A DNA stretch of 64,000 bases from Protonemura montana. Taxonomy: Eukaryota > Arthropoda > Insecta > Plecoptera > Nemouridae. Position 1 is the first letter of the stretch. The number at the start of each line of letters is the position of its first letter. This document shows, in pieces, positions 23,501 to 34,100 of this stretch. Made by a program: the position numbers and the translations under genes. The notes below the pieces were generated by a model that did no database searches, was not told the DNA's origin, and worked only from the letters and a program-made list of their open reading frames with translations. The stretch lies in the NCBI GenBank assembly GCA_947568835.1, contig OX387609.1, positions 11,919,660-11,983,659 of the forward strand. The letters are read 5' to 3'.

Positions 23501-26500
23501 CCAGCAAGCCTTGCTTCAGAGCCCAGCAAGCATTGCTTCAGAGCCCAGCAAGCCTTGCTTCAGAGCCCAGCAAGCCTTGCTTTAGAGCACAGCAAGCCTT
23601 GCTTCAGAACCCAGCAAGCCTTGCTTCAGAGCCCAGCAAGCCTTGCTTCAAAGCACAGCAAGCCTTGCTTCAGAGCACAGCAAGCCTTGCTTCAGAGCAC
23701 AGCAAGCCTTGCTTCAGAGCCCAGCAAGCCTTGCTTCAGAGCAGCTAGCACAGCGTACACCACAGCATGTTGATACAGATATAGTTTCGATATAAACCCT
23801 GGCTTTGATGCTCTCAGCACTGAAGGACAAGTGCAAAGCTTTGAAAATTACGAAATCATCTGAATATGGCTGGCTATGTTTCACAAGTGGTTTAAATAAT
23901 TGACTGTTTCTCTGTGAAAAGATAAAATGTGTCAACCTCACCGAGTTCACAGGCTAGCGGCCTCGGAAGCCATTGTTTCCTCGTATTGCATCTTGATACC
24001 TGCGCTCCAGGGTAGTTCACTCGAGGTGTGTAACCTTGGCGACATGCGAGGCGGGCGGTCGTTCCCAGGGGCACGTGCGCAACACCCCAGTCTATGGTGA
24101 TTCCTTCCAGCGAGCAGCTGGCGCTCACGGAGTTAGTCACCAACGCTGAGCAGCCAGCCTCGGCGGTACCGGCTGGCATTGACACACTCAGCGTTGGCAC
24201 ACTCGGCGTTGGCACACTCGTAATTTGGCTGGCACTCGGCACAGTGTCTAAACACAGCGTTTGGAATAAAATGAGTGAATAATGTATAATATGTGATATG
24301 ATACGGAGCTAATTACAGTACGATTTGTTGGTTATATCTCGTGGATAAAAAAAACGTTATAAATTTGCCAAGAGTTGTGATTGTCTGTTGCTTTTATTCT
24401 GCGATAACATTGCGATGTTTAGTAGAGAATGTTGGGCAGTAAGAATGAAAATTTCCCATCCGATTTCCCATGCGACAGATGTGAGATGTCAACGCTACAA
24501 GTGCAGATAAAAAGATGAAGACTAACATCTATGGTCACGGCCAATCAGATACTTATATTATCTGAACCGACGCTATCTTTTATCCAAACATTGTACTACT
24601 GGATCTTAGTCCTGTGCAACGTCCAAGTCATATCCCAGCAACAAAACATTGTTTTGTTGTTACACCAGTTTGTTCCGGCAGCTTATTGTTTCCGAATTGG
24701 ACAGCATGGGCAGACCATGTTTGACAGACTACATGGCTGATAAAATCTGGTCTCTCACGTCATAGGTACTCATATATCAATGATATGCAAGCAAAGTGAA
24801 GTTGCAAGCTTACTCACCACTTGCCGGGAGTACGAGGGCGACACTCTTCGGTGAAGACAGCGCCGCATGGTCCACGCGGCATTCCAACCTCTTGCCCATG
24901 TCCTCGGTCGACAGGTTGCGGGTGAAAGTTTTTACGACGGGCTAAGGTTTCCAGGGACGTGCTGTCGTCAAGTTCTCTAGCAAGGTGTTGTTGCTCTGGT
25001 CTCGACGGACAACATGGCCGTCCAAGAGCCAGGTCAGGTTCGCACTAGGAGGCGCTCGGCACGTCGCTTGTAGGAGCGAGCCAGCGTGCAGGCTCTCAAA
25101 GTCACTCACGTCCAGAGCCGGATCTCCCACAGGGGCGGCTGAAACAAAGCAGGTGGCAAGCTGGAAACGCAGTCGATGTTTTTTGTATTTTTTTTACGGT
25201 ATAAGCTCTTTCAGGATGGAATTCTTGTCCTAAAACCCTTATCATATGACGATTCTGCGCAGAACCCTCCACTAACTTCAGGGTGAGACTGATGCACGTG
25301 AACCTTGACCTCATGGTGGTGCGCTGTGATTGGTCCAGATGATTTGCATGACCTCTGGGTTTATGGCAATGACGTGACAGAATTTTTGTTGCCGTATCCA
25401 AAGAGAGACAACATTATGGTGACAGCGAGTGTACCAGTCTCTGGAGACAACTTCACCCTCGTCTTCATAATTGCACAAGGCTAGCAGCACTTTCAGGTTT
25501 GCAGCCCAAAATGTTCAAACTCTCGAAGCTGGTTCCTTTAGTTTCTGGGCCCATGTCTTGATTAATTAGTTTACGAGGCGTTAAGTATGAAAATGATAAT
25601 GAGGCTATAAGGCATTCAAGATTGGGCTTCAAGTTGGCACCGGGTTTCCAATCTTCCTCCTAGGCTAGGTTAACATCAACCTACTGTTCACTGACTCCAT
25701 TAAACCAGTGCTGCAAGGTATAGAGTCGTTAAGCACCGTCGTCAAGTACCACCAATAAAATCATCAGTCAACAGAACATCAATATTCATGGACTGGATCC
25801 TCGAAGCAGAGTGTAAGGCCCCTAAGTTTGGTAGTCAAGGTGTAATCTCCATGGCAACGTACTGGAAATCACCATGAAAATCAGGAAACCGATGGGCTGC
25901 TCATATTTAAGCTCTGCGGTTAAACTTAAACACTGCTCCGAAGTTAAGCAACACTGCGCTGAGTCAGGTATTGGATGGGTGACCATTATACACATGACCA
26001 GTTCTGTTCAGGAGAGAGGTTGGAGGGATGAAAGTTAATACAGCAACTTCACTCGCCTTGCTTATCAACCTCTCGACAGCATGGATTTGTGGAGGAATCC
26101 TGCTGTTCCCGTTGTACCGTCCTTCGGAAGAGACGGTTAGCCGGTGGTCCCCTTGGTGCTCTTTGACAGGAGTGGGCTAAGTGCCAGCACTGGGTTTCCC
26201 CTCCTCCGTTCTAGGCTAGGTTAAGTTCATCATCATCCTCATCATCATCCACTCATTCACCGACGCCATTAGACCAGTGTCGCGTGGCCAGATGTCAAAA
26301 CAGTTCATCGTTAAACACCACAAATAATAATAATGGTAGAAGCTACCGTTGGCAAGTTTTGCCGACTCGTTTGCTCAGTAGAAGGCTTCAAATTAGCTTG
26401 GTGTCTGACTTAATTAAAGACAATTAACTAAAGGCAATAAGAAAATGAGGGAAATAAGGGAGGGAAAGGTATGGAAAAAAGAAATAATGATGAGAAAACA

Positions 26501-27044
26501 GTAAACAACGAGGATGATGAACGCAAAGAGAGAACAGAGAACAGAAGAGAGACAAAACAAAGAAGTTAAAATATCAGACAAAAAGAACACTAGTATTACT
26601 GAGAAAATGTCAGAATTCAATTAGAAGAATGAAGAAAAAGGAGGAAAATAACAAGATCAACTTATATGTATAAATCCTTTTTAGGGTGGAATGCATGGAA
26701 GGAGATAGGAGATAGATTAGAGAAGATAAAGTTTAGAGGAACATAAAGATGTGAATTTAAATTGATAGGAAAAAACTAGAAATGCAAGGGACTGGGATTG
26801 TGGAAAGAGGTGTTGAAGAGTGGAATGGGATTAAAGGTATGTACGAAGAAGGGGTAAAAAATGTATTTTTAGGTAATAGATAAAGAAGGTGGTGTGAATT
26901 GAAGGATGGAAGGGGATATAGGTACGCAGAAATAATTGTAGAAATCTGTTTCAAATAAATATATAATAACTAATAAGCTCAATGTTGTAAATGTTACTCA
27001 CGCCATACGGTGGCCAAGACACAAACGAGGGCGCTGTAGAGCAT
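20565..27044 (-). CDS. Secreted Ig-sushi-trypsin-like serine protease, six exons, with in-frame TAG
   Basis: Exons: 27002-27044, 24818-25138, 23942-24247, 22881-23042, 22268-22542, 20565-20939; phases 1,1,1,1,0; 494 codons. The start (GCCACCGCCATG context) gives signal peptide MLYSALVCVLATVWP. Exon 2 is one Ig domain (Cys in ATCRAP, Trp in NLTWLL, Cys in RLECRV). Exon 3 has a Ser/Thr/Pro linker and one sushi (CCP) domain ending LACEL, then DCG. The S1 protease has His57 in ATHC, Asp102 in SDIAVI and Ser195 in CSGDSGGG. Residue 189 is Ser, suggesting chymotrypsin-like specificity. The usual IVGG activation site is replaced by SPLSSGG. Codon 80 (24942-24944) is TAG inside the Ig domain, while the frame stays open on both sides. 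So this is either a recent null allele or pseudogene, a recoded stop, or an assembly error. The architecture resembles modular proteases at the head of arthropod immune cascades; that role is inference. Confidence 0.82.
21505..21625 (-). mobile_element. tRNA-derived SINE
   Basis: The minus strand reads AACTCAATTGGTTAGAGCAA (A-box region of a tRNA), GGGATTCGAA (B box), then the family tail with GCATTTACAATTTAAAT. Confidence 0.65.
21938..22128 (+). pseudogene. LINE reverse-transcriptase C-terminal fragment
   Basis: The frame reads RTNIGKFCLAAEGIRLWNNL followed by SSKEMRAKL. This is the same tail motif class (R.n.gk.......g..lWN.L) seen at the end of many LINE ORF2 proteins. It lies in an intron of the protease gene, antisense to it, and is truncated. 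Confidence 0.55.
23082..23745 (+). repeat. 22-bp minisatellite, ~30 copies
   Basis: Unit CAGCAAGCCTTGCTTCAGAG plus CC or CA. The core AGCAAGCCTTGCT is nearly palindromic. It lies in an intron, 40 bp from the protease exon ending at 23042. Confidence 0.95.
25925..26335 (+). mobile_element. 5S-rRNA-derived SINE, near full length
   Basis: This is the best reference copy. The head GAAGTTAAGCAACACTGCGC, GTATTGGATGGGTGACCA matches the 5S rRNA internal control region (5S: GATCACCGAAATTAAGC and TTGGATGGGTGACC). The linker is GAGAGAGGTTGGAGGGATGAA, then a body of about 250 bp with CTTCGGAAG and GTTTCCCCTCCTCC, a CATCATC-rich stretch and an end CGTTAAACACCACAAATAAT. A pol III 5S promoter makes this a SINE3-class element. 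Confidence 0.85.
26410..26930 (+). other. Purine-rich strand-asymmetric stretch
   Basis: About 500 bp with strong A/G excess on the plus strand, upstream of nothing known and about 110 bp beyond the protease gene start region. No frame is open through it. It may be decayed coding sequence or a polypurine tract. Confidence 0.4.
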
Positions 27045-27682
27045 GGCGGTGGCAGGACCTGGAACCAAACAGCACAGTCAGTCTCCATGTGGCACTTGCT
27101 GGGCTTTATTTGCAATGACATGTGGAAATTCAGCTTGAAGACAATCAAAGACAGCTTCTCAGAGTGCAAAAAAAAACTTGGTTTTTGAATGATAAGTAAA
27201 AAACCAATTTCAGTTTGAATGTAATAAAAAATGTTTATTTTTACTTTTTTAAAGTGTTTTTTGTTTTTGTTTAAACTAGTGCTAAAGTTAGATAAAGTAG
27301 AAATGTGTCTAAAAACTATAATATCATCTTAGTGTGTCTAGTTGCCACTGAGCAGTGTTGCAATCGCAGTTTAAATTCCAACTCAATTCACGTTGGGAAG
27401 AAGGCTGTGACTTTCACTAGAACAAATGACACAACGCACCAATAAAGTGCTCCATGAATAAGTGCCATAGCAACCATTAGTGTTCGCTCAAAACTGTGCT
27501 ACGAATTGAAATGGTATTGTTCAGTTTACAATTCAGTCATGTTGCTGGGGTGACTACTGCATTATGATACATTAAAAAATGTGATTTATCAAAATATGCT
27601 CTAAAGAAATTAATATCGCCAAAGATTTAGATGTTGAGAAAATATAAGATTGAAAGTGTGTTTCTAGAAATATGAAAATATA

Positions 27683-27907
27683 TTATTCATAACTTAGAGT
27701 GAACGCAGTTTGTGATCGGTGACGGTCGGATGTGGGCAGAGATGCTGACGGATGGACGGGCTTGTTCATAAGCAGGCTGTGGATGAACTGCGAAGACTCC
27801 TGTGCTGCTGACTGTGACACTTTGGTGTCGTCGCGGTGGCTTTTATTCCGTCCGAGACAAACCAGGGTGGGGAAGAAAACCATTTGGAAAACCCCAAGCG
27901 CGGTCAT
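27683..27907 (-). other. Unassigned 74-codon frame upstream of the protease gene
   Basis: MTALGVFQMVFFPTLVCLG resembles a signal peptide and is followed by a Ser/Thr-rich hydrophilic stretch. There are no family motifs or splice support. It could be chance. Confidence 0.2.
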
Positions 27908-28780
27908 AGGATAGGGTAAAGCGGGTCACAGATAACAAATAGGCTTTCTATAAAATGCGCAGATTTAATTAGCGATCAGATCCTGCTCAGTACGATTAAT
28001 TCAACTGAGTACAATTTTTTGCAGTAAAGGTCAGAGGTGCATGATAACATGGAGTGATTTAGTTCTCATTTTTAATTGGTCAACTCTTTTTGCGCTTTAA
28101 AATTTGACACAAGAAGACACGAGAAGAATCCCTTAGCTGCAATTATTACTAAAACAATAGTTTTCTTGGATCTTGCATAGCTTTCTCTTGTTTGACGCAT
28201 TTCGCTGACCTCCTCTTAATTGGAGTGCCCATGTCTGCTGACATCTGAAGCAGGTTTCTTTTTTCATCTTTGACAGGATAACTAAAAAACATAACAAAGT
28301 TACAAAGGATCTAGTTTCATTATTGAATTCTGGCAAAAAGTAATGTCCGAACAATGCAGTTTGCTAGAATGCAAGCTTTTGACTATCAACCGCTTAATTG
28401 TACCGTATGACACAATAAATGAAATGAAATCTTACTTTCTCGTTTTTTCAAGCGATTCCAGCTCCGTAAGAAGGGTTGACCAAGTCATTTTCGTTGTGTT
28501 TAAGCCGTCACGTTTCTTCCGGTCTGCCTTGCCTTACGCTCAAAGTTGCTCACCTATTTGTTGCAGCATAGAATCCTTTCCACGTCAAAGGACCACAGAG
28601 CTCAAGTCATATTTCGGCCAGGGTTAATACCGAGTTGTCGGATAAACTCGGCTTTACAATGTTCCTAAAAATGTTTCAGTTTTGTTGCAAGACAAAACAC
28701 CCGACAAACACCGGTTGCTTTAGAGATGCACGATTTGCGGCGGCACTCGCGGCAAGCCACGAAGCTCCACAAAGCAAACG

Positions 28781-29131
28781 TCAAAAGTTCAATGTTGGTA
28801 ATATGGTAATATCATTACCATTGTCTGGACAATGATCACTGATTTCTGAATCTTCAAAGTGTCCTTCCTCCGTTCGTCTTGACGAACTTAAACAAGGCGT
28901 TATTGAGCGACATGTACCAGTTGAAGGCTTGTAGCAGAGAAAGCATGGATAAAGGATTCTTGTAGCTAACCCCACTTTTGCTTCTATATCACTATCTTGA
29001 ACACTTGCGGTTATCTCATCTAGAACATCTTGAGGCTTAAAAATAATTTTTTTTCTAGAAGCCTTGCTTTCGCTTTTTCGTAGCACAAAAAATTTTGCAC
29101 AATATTGCACAAACAAAACCAATTGAAACAA
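28781..29131 (-). other. Unassigned 116-codon frame
   Basis: Contains PQDVLDEITASVQDSDIEAK and a Ser/Asp-rich end (FEDSEISDHCPDNGNDI), somewhat like acidic N-termini of transposase genes. It is not recognised with confidence. The rest of 27190-29320 is AT-rich without clear genes. Confidence 0.2.
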
Positions 29132-29321
29132 TCGAGGGAGACAAAAGCGTGCTAGAAGACTAGTGTAAACCTTAGCTCACAATAACAGAAACGTTTTTTC
29201 AAGGCACCAATTTAAGATACCGCATCAACAAAAGAGCCTACAAAACTCAGAAGCATTAGCTATCAAAAACTATTTTACAAAACATTTACAAACATTTGGT
29301 TTTCATTTATTTGCTCGAAAA

Positions 29322-29672
29322 TTAAGGGGGTGGACCTCCTTAAATTTTCCACAGAAGATAGAGTATGTGACAAGGTATTGAATTGTGAGTCTTAATTTTT
29401 GGCCCAGCCCCGGACAAAAAAAGGCGAATTTTTTGCAATGGTTTTGCAAAGAATGGTTTCATGCAACCAGCAGGAAATGCTGGTTTAATGAAATCAGGAG
29501 GAAATTCTGGTTTTTACTCCGGCAGTTAATTGTACTAATAAAAAATAAAAAATAAAGCAGTACCCCCCCCCCCCCCACTCCTTTCAAAAATTGAGACTAT
29601 CACGGATCGATACCTTGTCACGTACTCTATCTTCTGTGAAAAATTCAAGGATGTTCCTATTTGCGTTCATGC
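29322..29672. mobile_element. MITE with ~75-bp inverted ends
   Basis: Left CCACAGAAGATAGAGTATGT and right ACGTACTCTATCTTCTGTGA belong to inverted arms (about 29335-29400 and 29590-29660), both including GACAAGGTAT. A C-run (29562-29576) lies inside. Confidence 0.65.
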
Positions 29673-30597
29673 GGTATTAAGGGTGGAATATTTTTGTGTA
29701 TACAATACTTTTACTGCGGTTTTTTTCATCTAGTCTGCGAAGCAGACCATCTAGTCCGAGCAATTTTGAACTACAGTCGCCTTACCTTGCCACAGCCTGG
29801 TGGACTCTGACTTCACTAACTACATGTTGGCAAATTTTGAATGCAAAATAAAGCTAGTCTTCACCCGGGAGTTTGAAAATTAACCAGGAAATTATGAAGG
29901 ACCAATACATCTCGCATTTTAATTCTTTCAGAACTGATCAGTTTATTTACGTGAAACTAAATCTATTGAAAAATAAGAAATTGAATACAAAACTAAATGT
30001 CCTAATGACTTCTGCTAAATACCTGCCGTACACTAGCGGATTCTAGCAATGGCTGCCAAAGAGCGGTTTGCAAGCTTGGGTGCTTGCCAAACCTGATAAA
30101 AGTTAAATGTAACCCAAAATATATTAATTTGATCTTTGGTTGATCAATATTTATGGTTTTTCATTAAATATTTATTTTTACTGAAATTAGTAAATTTTTC
30201 AACTGAAGAAAAACATTTTTGTCTACTTTTAAATCGGATAGCCAACAGTAGCATCATGGTATGATGTCTTCTAGGTCGGTACAAGCACCCCAGAAAGTAG
30301 CAAACTCAAATTAATTCTAGTGTATTGGAGGCGAAGGCTAAGGCTAACTTCCCACGAACGCTCTTTCCAGGCCCGATTCAGCAGGGCTTCCAACTTACAA
30401 AAAAAATCATATCAATTTCACGCGGATAATTTTACGGTAAAGTTCTAAAATAGAATAACTGCTTGCGTAAATGTACTTATATACATTAGTTGTAGCGCAC
30501 TTCTTCCTGTCAGTGAATAGACCCGAAGACCGTTTCCCATTGGAAACATTCCCATTTTTAAAAAATGCATTAATGAATCAATTAAAAAGTAAATACC

Positions 30598-30905
30598 TAC
30601 AGCTACTTCAATCGCCTTGCTTATAAACCTCACGACAGCATAGATTTGTGAAGGAATCCTGTTGTTCGTGTTATACCGTTCTTCGAAAGGGACGTTAAGT
30701 CGGTGGTACCCTTGGTGCTCTTCGACAGGAGTAGGCTACGTGCCGGTACCGGTATTCTCCTTCTCCCTTCTAAGCTAGGTTAGGTTCAACATCACCCACT
30801 CATTCACCGACGCCATTTTACCAGTGCCAACATGGCCCGTTATCAGAACAGTGCGTCTTTAAACACAACAAATAAATCCAGTTTTGAAGTCACAATAAAA
30901 ACTCC
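30598..30905 (+). mobile_element. 5S-SINE, 5'-truncated
   Basis: Begins at TACAGCTACTTCAATCGCC in the body and runs to CTTTAAACACAACAAATAAA. The head is absent. Confidence 0.75.
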
Positions 30906-31165
30906 AAGAAAGTCGATCACAAACTTTGTTTACTCTCTTCGTACAAACACCAAAACGACAGTTCTGAGACAACAATCATCTTTTGTCTGCAAATTCTCAG
31001 TGCCACCTGAATAACAATACACCAGAGTGCAGAGTGAAATAACAGCTTGTCATATGTGCAGGGTCGATGACAAGCCACATGTCTCTGTAAACTACAGTGC
31101 GCTCAACATAAGATGCTCATGGCCCCAGGCGGCCATGATGTAAGAGTGATCCGTCAAAATGGCGC

Positions 31166-34100
31166 CTATTTCCCAGGTGGGAAGAGCTGATCGAAAGTGA
31201 ACGCCTCCAGTACTCGTCTGGTGATCTCGCCGATCTTCTCGTTCAGTGCCCTCTCGATGGAGGGCAGGATCTCGCTTACGACCGAGTCGAAGTTGGAGTT
31301 GATGACGCCGTTGACGACGCTACCCAGGGTGGGGTCCCCGCCGAAGAGGTTGGCGAGCTCAAGGCGGCCTCCTCCCACCCTGACCTTGACTGTGAGGGAG
31401 TCCAAGACTAGGGTGTTGTTGTCGACTCGAGTCTTCAGCACCACGTCACTGATGCAGTCGGCTGCAACGAGGTCAACAGGGGTCAACAGACGTCTGGAAA
31501 ATGTACCCTAGGGTTTTAAGCAAACTTATCGTGATCCCAATGCCTCAGTTTTGGCATGCAGGACTTCCAACGCCTCAGGAGGCATACACCATGTCTGAAT
31601 CCTAATGCCTAAGTTTTGGAAATCATACCTGATTTCCATTTCATGGGTTTGGGCAAGCATGCAGGACTCCCACTGCCTGGGATTGGCAAGCCTGACTCCC
31701 AATTTCTAGAGTTATGGTGACTCACTGAAGTTCCCGGCAAACGGACCGCTTCCTGTCAGGGGCAGCAACAGGACACGCCCTGAGATCTCGTAGCGCGCAG
31801 CCACGCGCAGGCGTGGGAAGTGGAGACGAAACGAGATGCTCTCTTTCGGCTTAACACTGCAACAAGCGTCGGCACCAGGTTCACCCTCTACCTCCTGCAA
31901 ACTAGGTACCCTACCTTATGGTTGCTAGGCATCCTACCTCATGGTTGCTAGGCACCCTACCTCATGCGACTTAGGTCGAAGTTGCTGCACTCCCTGGCCG
32001 TGACGTTGTAAGCCCGCATGACGAGTCCGGCCCCTTGGAGCGCCACCATGTCGCCAAGTAGCAGGGGTTCGAGGCTCGGGACCAGCAGCTCTGGCACGCC
32101 CCTAGCGAGCTGTGGACGCATCGCCAACACCGAGTCGATCACGCATGCGTCGAGTCGTGGGTCGTCGCGCGAGCAGATGGCAATGAAGTCGGCTGTCAAC
32201 AGGTTGGTTGAGTTAGTAAGCGCACCTACTTTGGGGTGCAATAATATCTGCATGTCGCCAGCTCTGACCACAGTTATAATAATAATAATTTATTTTTATT
32301 TTTATTTAGCTATCAAGATGTTAAATTTGATATACAAGTTACAAATACAAAAGAACATGTGTATAGTTTGTTACTGTCGGGTTTTTCCAAAATGTTGAAC
32401 TATAAGTTGGACCTCCAATTCACAGATCATCTGAGTTTCACTGCATGTGATTGGAAGTTGTCATGGCAACAGTTTCAACAAAATGTTGAACTATAAGTTG
32501 GATCTCTAGCTCACAGAAACATCTGAATTTCACTGCATGTGATTGGAAGTGGTCATGGCAATAGTTTCAACTAACACTTCAACTAGGAGGCGAGATTTTG
32601 GTAAAACCGGACCAAAGGGAAGCCCAGTTTACTTCTGTTCAAACAGGAAAAACAAGCTCTCCTTGGACAAAGATTTTACTGAATCAATAACGAGTTTTAA
32701 AACCAATTTAAGATAATATCTTATTTTAGATAATACCGAAGATAATTCTGTTGATCGCGTTGTACCGTCCTTCGGAAGGGAAGGGAACATCTAGTCAATA
32801 ACTATAATACCTCGTTTTAAACTGTTTGTTAACTTGCAAGTATTTATAAAGATGGCGATTGGAATTAGTATGTAACCCTATTTCTGATCTCCTGTCCCAC
32901 TTGAAGGTTTTGACCTTTTATCGTAACTTTTTCACAGGCGCAAAATGACCAAAAGGTTGACGCGGGTCTAAACTACACTATTAAATCATTCATTCAAAGG
33001 ACGTTAGGCCGGTGGTCGCCTTGGTGCTCTTCGACAGGAGTAGGTTACGTGCCGGCACCGGGTTTCCCCTCCTCCCTTCTAGACTGACTTCATCACCATT
33101 CACTCCTTCACCGACGTCATCAGACCAGTGCCACATGGCCCGTTTTTCAAAAAACAGTGCGTCGTTAAACACAATAAATCAATTGTATTCTTAAGAGAGT
33201 GAGAAAAAATTGCTTGATTGATTGATTTGCGCTGTTTTGACATCTGGTCATGCGGCACTGGTCTAATGGCGTAGGTGAATGAGTGGATGATGATGAGGAT
33301 GATTAGGAAACTAACCTAGCTTACAAGGCAGGAGGGGAAACCCGGTGCTGGCACTTAGCCTACTCCTGTCGAAGAGCACCAAGGGGACCACCGGCTTAAC
33401 GTCCCTTCCGAAGGACGGTACAACTCAAACAGCAGGATTCCTCCACAAATCCATGCTGTCGAGAGGTTGATAAGCAATTGACGAGTGAAGTTGCTGTACT
33501 AACATTCCTTCCTCCAACCTCTCTCCCGAACAGACCTGGTCATGTGTGTGATAGTTACCCATCCTATACCTGACTCAGCGCAGTGTTGCTTAACTTTGAT
33601 GATCTCACGAGAACCGGTGTTTCCAACACGCCAAACCGTTCGGTGGAAAAAAAAAATATATTTAGCCACCAGGATCGTGGTTTCCCAAGACAAGCCTTGT
33701 GATTAGTTCTGGTTCCACCCGAGCAGCACGATCGCACGCCTTCTAAGCCATGATCGACCACCGCCTGCCTGATTGATTTAATCGTTTGATTGTCAATTGA
33801 TACGCAATCAATTTGATTGGTGTGTTTTCCCGGCCGTGATTGTGAGCGGAAATTTGTCCCCGAGTGCACGTGACACACAGATTGCACGTCGTCAAGCGCA
33901 GGCCACTCTGATTACCAATTACCGCACGTGATTACCGATAATACCTTGGACAGTGATACCAAGCAATTTCCCATTTCAAAGATCTCCACAATCACTCGTA
34001 AAGTCCCATGCCCAATGATGCCAAACTGCCCTTTGTCTGTGTAACTTTAATTTTCAGTGCATTTTATTTAGGATCTCAAGTACCCTTCGCCATAGAACAA

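Noticed and set aside
22853-23773. Ser/Ala/Gln-rich plus-strand frames of 116-122 codons
   Set aside because: Produced by the 22-bp minisatellite antisense to the protease gene.
24900-24950. A short intron removing the TAG in the Ig exon
   Set aside because: The only GT-AG pair around it would be about 20 nt long, below any plausible intron size, and the frame matches on both sides without it.
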